DNA of 44,089 nt from Barthelona sp. PAP020. Lineage: Eukaryota > Metamonada: BaSk clade. The position numbers and the translations under genes were made by a program. Positions 1 to 11,000 of the stretch are shown here, in pieces. Within the stretch, counting starts at the first letter, position 1; every line of letters starts with the position of its first letter. A model generated the notes under the pieces. It had not been told where the DNA came from and made no database searches. It saw only the letters and a list, made by a program, of their open reading frames with translations. The stretch covers positions 1-44,089 of the forward strand of contig JARQWU010000059.1 in NCBI GenBank assembly GCA_040182905.1, given 5' to 3'.

Positions 1-360
1 TGTAATAATAAAACACGAACTTTACAACTCTATGGTTTGGGAGAAAAGAATCAACCCATGAAAGAAACGACTAGATGTAAGGGAACCTCCACGGCTCTCA
101 AATTTAATAAAAAAAAAGAGAACGGCAGTTACCCAGAAATTTGACTGCCTAGCTTCTTATTCAGCAAACGACTGGGAGCACCGATGTCTCAGCACCACTT
201 CCTTATGGTACTGCAAGAGTATGGCTGTGTGGCTTCAGAATAAAGAAGTTAAGATTCTAAATTTTTCCATAAATTAGCCTTGACCACTAATCGGAATCAA
301 CCAAAGGTTAATTCCTTTGGGAGTTGAAAAGTTAGTTTTCTGCAAGAAAAAACCTCCTCG
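1..360. other. GC-richer block with inverted repeats, no supported gene
   Basis: GC reaches about 47-50% between 120 and 240, against roughly 30% elsewhere. The block holds several stem-forming sequences. GGCAGT at 124-129 pairs with ACTGCC at 144-149. CCAAAGG at 301-307 pairs with CCTTTGG at 314-320, and the stem extends through TCAA (297-300) and TTGA (324-327) with a 3-nt bulge. GAAAA at 326-330 pairs with TTTTC at 336-340. A run of seven T follows at 375-381 and could end a polymerase III transcript on the + strand. One + strand frame is open from about 100 to 279 but has no good start. I looked for U1, U2, U4, U5, U6, SRP and RNase P/MRP signature sequences and saw none. It could be a structured RNA, a piece of a dispersed repeat, or the decayed end of a gene. 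Confidence 0.3.
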
Positions 361-1053
361 CTTCACAAGTTGTATTTTTTTATTCACTCATTTGCACAGT
401 GCTTCTTGCCTTCGAAATATTAAAGATTTAAGATAATTTCATTGAAATTTGAAAAAGAAAAATACCTCCCTCTTTTTTTGTCTTGAATAAAGTAAAATTC
501 AACAGCTTCAGTAGTTTAATCACATTCTTAAAAAACTTTTAATCAAAATAATACAATTCTTTCTAATTTTCTTATGCATACAGCGCTTTTTGGCCTGAAA
601 ATCATCCCAAATTTGCACACTTGATTATTAAAATCTGATTTCATTCTCTTAATTTCCCCGTTTGGGTTTTTGCTTATTTTTTTTTTTACTGAATTTCCTT
701 TGGTTGCTTTCTTTGCAAATAAATAAAATTGTTTCACAACTGGACCTATTTTTGTGAAAATAACAAAAAAATCCTTGAATAGCATGTGGTTGTTTGACAA
801 AAAAAGAAATATTTCTTTTGCTAAACAGTCTTATTGTGTTCTTTGTCAAAATCCTTGTCATTCTTTTTAATAAAGGGGAAGCGGAAATAAACTTAATTCA
901 CTGAAATTAATTTTGCTAAAAAGAAGGACCAATTGTGTATTTTCTGATTAGAACAATTGAAATGCCAATTAGATTTGAAAATTGATAAAAAATTGTCAAA
1001 GTGTTTCAACAAAAAACAAAAGAAATTTATTTACACATCCACAATCATCAATT
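361..1053. other. AT-rich intergenic stretch
   Basis: This stretch is low in GC and has long T and A runs, for example around 679-690. Two short overlapping reverse-strand frames (543-800 and 649-861) are basic, lysine-rich and show no recognisable motif. I do not call a gene here. The last 50 bases form the short 3' flank of the tubby gene and include an AATAAA-type sequence on the reverse strand near 1027-1034. Confidence 0.4.
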
Positions 1054-2130
1054 TTACAATTCAAAAACAAGCATCGCCAAAGAAAAGGCTTGTAAAGGAG
1101 TGAATGGAGCAGAAAAATCCAAAATGAAACTGTCTTTGCCAGTCTTACCAAATTGAAGAATAAACTCTCCATCATTGACTGGAATATTCAACCTTTCTCT
1201 GTCTTCTTCATTCATTGTAACTTGAAAATTTTTGATTGATCCCCTGGTTACTCTACCATTAAAACTTAAACTGTAAACTTGTCGTTCTTCATTCCAAGTA
1301 GGTTGTTTTGTGTATAAATGGTGAAAATGATTGTTTGAGGAATTTGTAAGGGCAGCATTTTTGACAATGTTCTCCAAACTGTGTGAATCATTTTCCATTT
1401 TTGGTTTAAAAACACTATTTTCATTTGGAATGTAAATATCAACTCCAAAAGGCTGTTGATTTGCCAAAAAACTTTGATTCTTTGATTGTTCAACAATAAG
1501 TCCTAATTCAGCACGGCTTTTAGTTTCAAGGAGTAAGTCTAATTGTGCTTTTCCCACATTAGCATTTTCAGATAATATATTTTTTGGAGATTCTCCATGA
1601 TCATATATTACCCATGAATTGCCAAATCTACCTTTTCTTAATTTTCCGATATAATGATTTGAATCTCGATCCATATGTGTCTTTGAATCAAAAAAAACAA
1701 AAGAAGATCCTGACAAGTGGGATCGATATTCAGCTGATATTAAAAATTCATCTGGTCTTTCACAATACATGTAATATTTTTTTGTATTTCCAAAAGCCCC
1801 AGATTTCTCTCTGATTATTCGACATTGTAAAGTGAGACCAATAGGCAAAGGTGTGTTCAAAAAATTCTTTCTTGCTTCAACATCATTGGAATGTGGAATA
1901 ATTAACTGATTAAAATTGGACACAGTACTAACTGGCATTTTTGGTTCGGATTCTCTAAAAGGTGATTTAACATTAAAAGATTCCATTTTAGCGGTAGCAG
2001 AAACATTTGGTAAATTCGGGTTTGGGGATTTAATTCTGTTAATTGGGGTTGAAATAGTGTTATTGTTGACACTACTTTGAACACGGTTTTCTGACGATTT
2101 TTTAAAACTATATTTTGAATTCTTAAACAT
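1054..2130 (-). CDS. Tubby-like protein
   Basis: This is a 358-residue protein. Residues 1-95 are a Ser/Asn/Pro-rich, probably disordered leader, and residues about 98-358 are a complete tubby domain. Recognisable elements are the CRIIREK strand at 103-109, YIGKLR at 160-165, WVIYDHG at 173-179, the FNGRVTRGSIKNFQV block at 290-304, and the final helix LQAFSLAMLVFEL. In animal tubby the lysine and arginine of the IGKLR loop bind PtdIns(4,5)P2; they are kept here as K163 and R165. Family members sit at the plasma membrane and help deliver membrane proteins to cilia or flagella. That role is an inference here. An in-frame ATG at 2175 would add 15 hydrophobic residues encoded by a T-run. I prefer the ATG at 2130, because tubby proteins are cytosolic and the extension looks like 5' UTR. 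The stop is in TTGTAAAA. Confidence 0.9.
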   Translation of the reverse strand: MFKNSKYSFKKSSENRVQSSVNNNTISTPINRIKSPNPNLPNVSATAKMESFNVKSPFRESEPKMPVSTVSNFNQLIIPHSNDVEARKNFLNTPLPIGLTLQCRIIREKSGAFGNTKKYYMYCERPDEFLISAEYRSHLSGSSFVFFDSKTHMDRDSNHYIGKLRKGRFGNSWVIYDHGESPKNILSENANVGKAQLDLLLETKSRAELGLIVEQSKNQSFLANQQPFGVDIYIPNENSVFKPKMENDSHSLENIVKNAALTNSSNNHFHHLYTKQPTWNEERQVYSLSFNGRVTRGSIKNFQVTMNEEDRERLNIPVNDGEFILQFGKTGKDSFILDFSAPFTPLQAFSLAMLVFEL

Positions 2131-2266
2131 GAGACAAAAAAAAGGAAAAAAAAAAGATTTTATTTTGAATGTCATTAGATAAAATTAATTAAACCTGAAA
2201 TTCTCTTTCAAAAAACAATAAAACCATGAAGAACTTGGTGTAATCTACATTTAGGAAAAGGTACAA

Positions 2267-2585
2267 TTATTTTCTCAATTTGTTCTTATTTCTTTGATTC
2301 TTGTATAATTTTGCTTTATGTGCATCTTTAATGATTATTTGTTCTGATTTTGTGTTTTCAATGGGATTTTGATTGAAAAAAGACCAATCGGGAACCACTA
2401 TCTATAAATTAGCTTTTGTAAACTTAAAAATATACAATTGAAGCAATAATTATGCCTAAAGCAATACAAAATAATAAATATTTCAGATTAACAAAAAAGA
2501 GCGATAATAACAAGCCAACAATTCCAAAAACTATTAACAATATCGTGTATATTCTTGTGACTAACTTTTGACCAATAAAATCCAT
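2267..2585 (-). CDS. SPCS1: Signal peptidase complex subunit 1 (SPC12 family), two exons
   Basis: Exon 1 is 2585-2436 (50 codons) and exon 2 is 2401-2267 (44 codons plus TAA). Joined across a 34-nt intron they give a 94-residue protein, in the family's usual range of about 80-100. The start MDFIGQKL matches the family's conserved N-terminal motif (MDY.GQKL in animals). Two hydrophobic helices follow at about 13-32 and 36-53. Next comes a VPDW segment and a NP pair, matching the family's PPWP....HPLKW region, and then a lysine-rich tail. SPC12 is a non-catalytic double-pass subunit of the ER signal peptidase that helps shield membrane segments from cleavage. Without splicing the frame stops after 53 codons, so the gene is easy to miss. 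It begins 33 nt beyond the stop of the coiled-coil gene and ends 136 bp before the tubby start, all on the same strand. Confidence 0.82.
2402..2435 (-). other. 34-nt spliceosomal intron in SPCS1
   Basis: The intron reads GTATAT at its 5' end and GCTAATTTATAG at its 3' end. Removing it restores the frame between exon 1 (..Ser-Ile) and exon 2 (Ile-Val-Val-Pro-Asp-Trp..) and yields the expected SPC12 C-terminal half. The CTAAT branch-like element ends six bases before the splice site. That is the same spacing as in the trichomonad 3' consensus ACTAACACACAG, though here the C positions are T. An alternative 3' site four bases further on gives a frame without family similarity. Confidence 0.75.
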
Positions 2586-2617
2586 GATATCAATTGAAAA
2601 AAAAAATCTTGGTAACT

Positions 2618-4354
2618 TTACAAATCATCTTCACGATCAGATAATATTTCATCGGTTGGAATATTTTCCAACTCTAAATCAATGTCTGATAGTCCTTCTT
2701 CCAATTCTGATGTGTGTAAATCATCCAAAGCACTGTCTGACATTCCCGATTCATCTCCATTGAGAACAAATGAATCTTCATCTTCTGAGTCTTCAATCAA
2801 TTGTTGATGATTGAGTTTGTCCAATTCAATCCCATCCAATAATTCTTTTGGAGTGTTGGGGATTATTGAGTCGTTGAATTTTTGATTCGGCAATAAACTA
2901 TCTGAAGATTGCTGAATGAATATAATTTCTTTTCTTGGCTCCACTCTTCTTAAAGTCTCATGTATTAAAAAGTGTACTGTCCTAAATACTTCAGTTCGTA
3001 TTTGTTTATCTTCTTCCAATTCTTGCAAAAGGACACGTTTTATATTAATCTTTTCCTCTTCCAAATCACTGATCTTTTTATTCATTGTGCTCTTTTGCAT
3101 TTCAAGTGAACCAACTTGTTTGGAATATTCTTCATTTTCGCTTTTTAATCTTTCAATTTCCAACAGTGCATCCTTCAATTCATTTTTGGAAGATTTCAAG
3201 TCTTTCCTATACTTTCTTTCTCCTTGTCTTCTTTTTGATTCCCTATCCTCAAATTCATTTTCTAACCTATCTAACTCAGATTGAAGAGTGGCTTTATCAG
3301 TTTCATTACTTTGCAACTCCATTTTAGTAAATTCTAATTCTTTTACTTGCTTGGTGATAAGATCAGACATGCTTTGAATTTTTTGTAACAACTCCTCCTT
3401 TTCACTTGTCAATATATCAACTTGTGACTCTAACAATGTTTGTTTCCTCAATAATTTTTCCTCTTCTTCTCCTTGTTTTACTAGTTCTAATTCCAATTGA
3501 TCAATTCTCCTCAGCATTTCAGGATGAATCACATACTCATCAACTATTTCAGCAGATACAGTTTTGTTACTTTCAACCATTGAAACATTTTCAGAAGTTG
3601 TATCAATAATCGGCTTTGGTTTGGGAGTTGTTGACTTCACAGGAGATGTTCTCTTGAATTCTAATTCACGATCTTTCTTTTGATAATCCAATTTGGACTG
3701 TTGATCAAATTTTTGAGCCTCTAATTGAGCTAAAGATCTTAAAGTTTCTTCATCAACTCCGATTGATCCTTTTATCAATGATTTTGTCTCCTCAATTTTA
3801 TTCGATTCCTCTTTAAGCTTTGAAATTCTAATATGTTGTCTTTCCAAAATATTTTTTTGAGTTTCAGCTAATATTTGTTCCCTAATCTTAGCATGAACAG
3901 AATCAATACTCTTAAGATTTTTTTCAAGATCTATTTCAGACGAATGAACCTTTTTAGCGGATTGATTAATCGATTCAATCATCATATCAGGATCTTGAAC
4001 ATTTTTCGTTCCTTTAATTATTGGAGTGCTAAAATTTCCTGGAGAAACAGGTAACTCTCGATTTTCTGCCGTTATTTGCTCTTCAACTTGAGAAATTTTA
4101 TCCAAAAATTCTTCAGTATGTATATATAGACGTTTTTGAGCCTGCAATTTCAATCTATCTTTAAATTCCTTTTCCGCTTCTTCATTTTTCCGACTAATTT
4201 CCTGTTGAATTTGCTTTTGAGCCATTATAGCATCTTTAATTTCATTATCAAACAATTGTGACCTGGAAATAAATTCTTCAAACGATTGGCGAGCAGCAAA
4301 ACGTTGCAATTTGTCTGCCAAAAGGTTAAATTTTGAATTTGTTTCCTCTGACAT
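2618..4354 (-). CDS. Coiled-coil protein of unknown function
   Basis: This is a 578-residue highly charged protein with no catalytic domain I recognise. Residues about 15-75 and 130-230 are helical and rich in Glu, Lys and Gln. A Ser/Thr/Pro-rich linker near 235-250 carries SP and TP sites. Residues about 278-440 form a long heptad-rich coiled coil beginning at HPEMLRRIDQLELEL. After a short segment near 450-475 (TVHFLIHETLRRVEPRKEI), the last 80 residues are strongly acidic and end in REDDL. It could be a cytoskeletal, basal-body or Golgi-tether protein, but nothing in the sequence decides this. The start is the only early ATG and is preceded by a ten-T run. The stop lies in TTGTAAAG. Confidence 0.8.
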   Translation of the reverse strand: MSEETNSKFNLLADKLQRFAARQSFEEFISRSQLFDNEIKDAIMAQKQIQQEISRKNEEAEKEFKDRLKLQAQKRLYIHTEEFLDKISQVEEQITAENRELPVSPGNFSTPIIKGTKNVQDPDMMIESINQSAKKVHSSEIDLEKNLKSIDSVHAKIREQILAETQKNILERQHIRISKLKEESNKIEETKSLIKGSIGVDEETLRSLAQLEAQKFDQQSKLDYQKKDRELEFKRTSPVKSTTPKPKPIIDTTSENVSMVESNKTVSAEIVDEYVIHPEMLRRIDQLELELVKQGEEEEKLLRKQTLLESQVDILTSEKEELLQKIQSMSDLITKQVKELEFTKMELQSNETDKATLQSELDRLENEFEDRESKRRQGERKYRKDLKSSKNELKDALLEIERLKSENEEYSKQVGSLEMQKSTMNKKISDLEEEKINIKRVLLQELEEDKQIRTEVFRTVHFLIHETLRRVEPRKEIIFIQQSSDSLLPNQKFNDSIIPNTPKELLDGIELDKLNHQQLIEDSEDEDSFVLNGDESGMSDSALDDLHTSELEEGLSDIDLELENIPTDEILSDREDDL

Positions 4355-5086
4355 AAAAAAAAAAGATTTGATTCTTTGTCAAACATTATTAGTCTTTATC
4401 ACAAATAAACATCAATTGCCGTACATATTAAATGAAATTAATAAATTTCGTTGTAAGGGAAACATTTTTTGTTTTAAGTTTTTAAACTTCTTCAGGACTT
4501 TTATAATTTTTCAACAATATTGAATCATTTGAGTTCAATAAAATTGCTTTAGTGTAATAAATCTTTATAAAATGAAAAGATGAGATTTGTTCACAAACAA
4601 ATTGTTTTTTCCAAAATTGAATTCTTTTCTTTTTTCTCAAATTTTGCATTTTGCCCAATATTTTTCAATTTAATGAGAATAATATGCTTTAAAAATGGAT
4701 AAAAATCAAGCCTTTCTTTTCAACTAATATAGACAGCTCATCTAATCTCAAAGTAATAATAATTACAAAAAGAGTGAATTGAAAAATTAAAGGATGAAAA
4801 AAGAGAATATGACAAAAATCAACTTTGTCAACACAGCCATTTTATCAATAAAGATACAGCAAGCACTGCATAATTCAATTCTGAATCAAAGCTTCAAAAA
4901 CAGTGGATAATTAGATTAATAGCTGATTATAATACTCTAAATATCCAACTATTCTTCACATGCAATAAAGACCTAAGAGTTAACAGGATTTTGAAACATA
5001 TTTGCAATAAAAAAAAAAAGATAATTTTTACACATTTTTTAAAATTTGTTTCAATTGTTTGTCACCCAATCTTACAAAACGGAGCT
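4355..5086. other. Intergenic region between coiled-coil and dynein genes
   Basis: These 732 AT-rich bases contain the 5' flank of the coiled-coil gene and the 3' flank of the dynein gene, both on the reverse strand. A 38-codon + strand frame at 4794-4910 has no recognisable motif and is expected by chance in such sequence. I see no RNA gene and no paired intron signals. Confidence 0.4.
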
Positions 5087-8000
5087 TTATTTGGGCACTA
5101 ACAATAAAGCCACACCACGAATGATCCAATGATTAGCACTTGCAGAAGAAGGCAATTGAACATTGAATATGTGGTTTCTTCTTTTTTGAGTGAAGTAAAC
5201 AGGGCAATCATAAGAGGATTGAGTATGAGGAGCCTGGTCTGAAGCAGAAATATGCAAAACAGGCAATTCAGACAACAATTCTTTGGGTGATGATTCATCA
5301 AGTTTCTTATCAATTGCATTCCATCTACATCCTTCCAAGAATAATCCATGAACATAAACACCTTCTTCTGGGGGATTTTTAACAGATTCAATAGTATAAT
5401 CTTTGACTGTTGTTACGATATGAAGGGTATCCAATGCCCAACCTTGATGTGCTCTTGCAATTTCTTGCTTGACAGCAGTAAGGAAACCTTGAGGGTTATA
5501 AAATCCACCCAACCAAAATGCAGAGGGTTTGGAGTCCTTTGGTAAATCTAACCAAGAACGATATTGTTGACATCTGCTGTCTACGTCAGCAAGCCAGTCT
5601 CCAAGGGTTGGGGATTCCCAAGAAAGACGTGTCCAAGTTTTTGGTACTCTTGCATCATACAGAGAATTCAAAATATCAGATAAATGCTCGGACATGACAA
5701 CAATACCTTCAATTGCCAATTTCATATTTGTCAAATCAGAACGAATTGCAGATAAAAGTTTTTGAACACGTTCAACTTCTTGACGTAAGAAAACAATCAT
5801 TGGACGAGCACGACCTCTGATTTTGAGACAACGTTCAACATCTATTGGTTCAAAATCAGCATGTAAATTCTTTAAAATTCGATCCTGAGTTTTGATACCA
5901 ACAGATTCAGGTGTTTCACCGGAAGAAGAACTATCTTTGGGTTGAATAGCAAGAATCGTATCTAAAATAGCATCTGCTTGACGTGTACGATATGTAATAT
6001 CGGCATTTTGATGCATACCAAAGATTTCAGGAGAATCATTTGTAGGTAAATGATCTAAATATTCCCTAACTTTGGAGATATGAGTCATATTAGGTATTGA
6101 AAATCCAGAAGCAAATTCATACTCAGGAATTAACACTTTATTGTTCAACATAGTTACACCATATGTGTTCATCAAACGACGATCAAAGTTATCAGTGATA
6201 CGTCCACCATAATGAACCTCACAAATCATATATCTAATGGTTGAAAAGGGAATTTCCTTGTTTTCATCTGTTTGGTAGAGAGTATTTTGTAAGAAAGTCA
6301 ATGAAGCAGTCAAATCAGATTGGTTGAACTCATAAGGAATATTGAAACCAAGAGGTCCAAATTTACGACGTTCTTGAACAACAGAATGCAAGAAACATAA
6401 TGTGAATAACATCGGTTTCCATGCTTTTTTATCAAGAGAATCAAGAGTATCTTGATTCATATCGGCAAAAGTTCGTTGAAGATTTGCCTTGATACCCAGA
6501 GGTGCTTCACATGCAATCTTCAAAGATTGTTGTAATAAACCAATGGGGAAATCGGGATGTGGTTCTGTGGTTATCCACAAACGGAAAGAACTCATGGTAT
6601 TTTCTTCTGTCCAAGTACCAATTTCATTTTCAATTTCAATCATGAATTCCAATGACAAATGGCAATTTTGTAAAAGAACCCAACTGCCATTTTGACGACA
6701 AGTTTCCAAAGCAGCACGAGCGCCAACTTCTTGCCCTTGTCCCATAGAAATTGATGTAATGTTAATTTTGGAATGACGTGCAAGTGATATGATGTCATTT
6801 GAGGGATCAGCACCCAAAGATAATAAAGAAACAATAGGTGAATTAGGTTGAGATTCGATATTGATTGATTCAAGAGACAATGGAGGAGGCTCTACGAACT
6901 CATTTCCTAAACGATCACGGATATAATTTTGTGCAGCTAACATGGCACGATCAGGACGAATGCTACGAACCAACAATAATTGATAGAAAGGAGATAATCT
7001 GTTACCGAAAATTTCAGTCAACAAACGATTCTCTGGATCTTCCATATCATAAAAAGCTCTCCACAACGTTTCATTATGAGCACCTAAATCAGCAATTAAG
7101 GTTGAAAAAGCACCAACATTTTGAGCTAAGGCAACAATGTTCAACCAAGCATAATCAGGTAACCATTGATAAGGTCTATCCGAAAGATGACGTCTATCCA
7201 CAGATGCACCACCTTTAATAAGAACTGAAAACTCAGAAAATGTGATAATTTCGGCTTCCAAATCGATTTTGAGCGCCAATTGTAATGCAAAAAGCAACTT
7301 ATGATTACCAAACAAACCACGACAAATGTATGCATATAAATTGGATGTTAAGTATTTCAAAACATTTTCAATACGTTGAGAAGTCATTTTAGATTGTTCA
7401 GCGTTGTCCAAAGACATGTCAAAACGATTCAAAAATTGATTTAATGAAGTTTGATACATATTCGATACTTCAGACATTTCAGTAATTAGGAAATAAATGA
7501 TTGAACCTCTGGTAGCAATTGAACGGAATTCTTCACGAGCTTCATTAATTTTTACTTCATTAGTTTTTGATGTTTCTAATTGCTTGGAAACATCCATAGA
7601 AGTCTTTTTGGTTGCGGCTAACATATCAATTAACTCAATATCATCAACAAGGTTACCTTCAGTAGCAGACAAACGTACAACCAAATCTTTTTCCAAATTT
7701 TCAATAATTTTTGCATTCTTATTTACTTCTTCCATTAAAGCTTTACGCTTGTCTTCTAATTCAGACTTTTCATGCATAATAACACGTGTTAGTAACTGAT
7801 CTTCAAGACCTTTCAAGGTGACTGTAAAATTGATGACAGACACTTTTGCAAATATTTCAGGTGAATAATTAGGATTTGCTAATGAAGTTGTCATGTATAA
7901 ATAGAAACCTTTCATCACATCAACTTCCTTATCACCAACACGTACCTTCAAAGAATTACCAACTTTAATAAATTGTTTGTCCAATATGGAATCTAAAACG

Positions 8001-11000
8001 GGGTCAACTGAAGATCCAATATCTTCAATAAGTAAGGGATATCCAAAAGATAAACATTCTTCAAGAGTATGTCTGAAATGCTTGTCTGAGAATTTTGTAA
8101 TCTTTAAGTTATTCTCACTTTCTTTGTTGATAAGCCATGTTCTGGCTTGTCCTTGTGGATCAACCATAAGAGGATAACGTGAAGTTGTGGTTGTGATCAA
8201 ACCATTTTGAACACTCAAATCATCACTAGGTAATCCTTGAATAAACCATTCACCAATTTGTGTTTCTGTTGTGAGGAAAGTCTTAAAATTAAAATTGTTG
8301 GAATAGGGAATAGACCTAACTGCCAAATCTTTGCGCCAATGATGAGCAATAAGTAAATTACGGAATTGTGTGTTAAAAGGTCCTGCATATGAAAGGAAAG
8401 CAGATGCTAACGCAATATCACCAACCAATGATTTCAAAATTTGATGGAATTCTTTCGCTTGTTCAGACCAACGAGTACGTTCACCTGCCAAACCTTGAAT
8501 CAATTTTGTCGCTGAATCCATACGTCTTTGAATCAAAGCAGCTTCATCTTCCAATTTCTTTTTACTAGCAACAGCTTCTTCATATTTCGCCGTAATTGCA
8601 TCAAGAATGGCTTGTTTTTCAGCCAAATTTGCTTCAACCTCAGCCAAACGTTCAGAGGCAATACGCATATTTACTTCTGCCTCTCTCAATTTCTTAATCT
8701 TGGGATCGACTTGTTTTGCAATAACATGATATTCAACCATAGCTCTAGACCAAGCACATAAACCAGACATAGATCCAGATGATCTAGAAGCAGCTTCAAC
8801 AGTAAAATCTTCCATCTCCAAATATGGCAATAAAAGTTCACAAGTTTCATCAGTAATTTCTTCTTTTGGGAAATTCTTTAACATATTGAGGAAACCAGTA
8901 TCTGACATCATTTTGATGGCTTCATCATAAGAGGCTTTTGGTAAAATTTGTCCCTTTTCTCTCATTTCTGGATCAATTTGCCACTTTACAAGAGGTCTGT
9001 TGCATAAAATCAATACAGCATCCATAATACGCTTAATTAAATTGGGAGGTGATAAAAGACGCTTGACGGCTGCAATATCACCGGAAGAAATTTGATCTAA
9101 CGCAGCTTCAGCCGATCTTAAAGCGGGTTCAGCCGCAGCCAATTCTTCTTCTGCTTCTGCTTTTTCTTTAGCAATAACAGCTGCTTCAGCTGCCACCTTA
9201 TCTTTAATTGACTGAACTTGAGCTGTAACCTTTTGAGCATCCGCTGTTTGTTTTGTAACGTCAGCCAACATTTTATCAGTTTGTGCTTTTGATACTGCAA
9301 GTTCCTTGTTCTTTTCCTTCAATTCAACAGACATCAATTCAACTTGCTTTCCAGCAGCGTTGAGTTTGTCCAAACCTGTTGTTAATCGATTTGACAGAGC
9401 ACCAATTTCTTGGTATTTTTGAGAATATGTGTCTTTATATAACTGAAGGAAAGAAAGATAAGACTTTGGCGTGACATAAACTGGACGTCTGAATTGTTGG
9501 AAATACTGATCACAAATATCTGTCATACTCGAATGAAGTTTAGCCATATGTCCAATCAATTCTTCTTTAATTTCCTGATCACAATCGATTTCGAAATCAC
9601 CAATAAATCTTTGAGCAACTTCTTTCAAAGCTTGTTCAGGCCAGGGATGGAACCAATCAACTTGACAACCACTAATTAAACCAGGGAACTTAAGAGCACG
9701 CAAACGGAATGTTTCACCGATAGGGGAGAAACAAAGAACAACATGGAAATTCTTTTTAATACGATTCATAAAGAAATTCCAAACATCATCATTAGACACA
9801 GGGGATCTAGGGAATTCACGACGATAAACAGAAGCCAATTCACCAATAATACTATCCATTTCATCTCTAGGGAATAAACCAGGAATTTCACCTGTTGTCA
9901 ATATGTTGTTGATGAATTCTAAGAAGCTTTCTTCCAGAATTTCTTTGTCAGTGAAAAGGAAAGTAACTCCTTTATTTTCAAGACCGGCTATCTTGAAGAA
10001 AGTTTGAAGATCTTCTAAGAGATTTTGACGATTATATTTCTTGGAAATTTGAATCTGTTTTACGACATTTCCAACAATAAATGAAGCCAATTTTGTTAAT
10101 GATTGTTTTCCAGAGCCTCCAACTCCTACCAATAACATATGACCACCAGGCATTTTCAAAAGTCGTGTCAAACGTACCAGATGTTGAACAGCGTCATTAA
10201 ACAGAACCAATTCCAACTTATATTTTCTTGACATTTCATTGTGTTGAACCATCAATTCTTCCAAACGGTGACGTACAAATTGCATATCATCAGATAACAA
10301 ATAACCAGGAGTCCAAGATTCAAGAAGTTTGTCTTGTTCTTCATCACCAGTTGGTTCAGGCTCTTCTTCCAAAAAGGAAGCAAAATTGATTGGTTTGGAT
10401 AACATACCAACAATATTTTGGTTTTCAATTTTATTTGAAAATACATCATTTACAATACGTCCATAGGTTTCAATATCTTGATAATTAATGAAACGATCAG
10501 GGAACACACGTTCACATTCATGTTTAACCAAAGCAAATAACTCAAAAACGTTTGTTACAACACGATTATCTGCCTTCATCATACCTTGAACAACACGGGA
10601 AAGATCTCGAAGATTGAACACATAATGGAATTTTGATGGTGTGGGTAACATACGTGTACGAACTGATTGCCAAATATTGAAAATAATATCAAAAATTTGT
10701 GACGCAGAATTTGCAACAACGTCTGTAAACCCTCTAATACCACTATTGGTAAAGAAACCACAAATCATTGTATTATAAATCTTATAAATAGATCTATTTG
10801 TGGGTAGAGTAATGTTAAATATATTGAAATGTCTCTTTAAACGTTCAGGAATATCATTACGACCACCTCCAGGTTGTTGCATAGCTCCCATGTATAAAGT
10901 GTCAATAATTTGCTTCTTTTCACCAGGTTTATCAAGATTGTAAAAGCTCTTTTCTTCAACAATTTGACGAACCAATTCATTAGTAGTTTGATCACCCCAT

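Noticed and set aside
543-861. Two overlapping reverse frames of 85 and 70 codons
   Set aside because: The sequence is lysine-rich with homopolymer runs, the two frames compete for the same DNA, and neither shows a motif or clear leader.
2131-2175. Upstream ATG adding 15 hydrophobic residues to the tubby protein
   Set aside because: The extension is mostly a T-run translation. Tubby proteins are not secreted, so it is more likely leader sequence.
4794-4910. 38-codon + strand frame in the coiled-coil/dynein spacer
   Set aside because: Its length is within chance expectation, and it has no family resemblance and no supporting signals.
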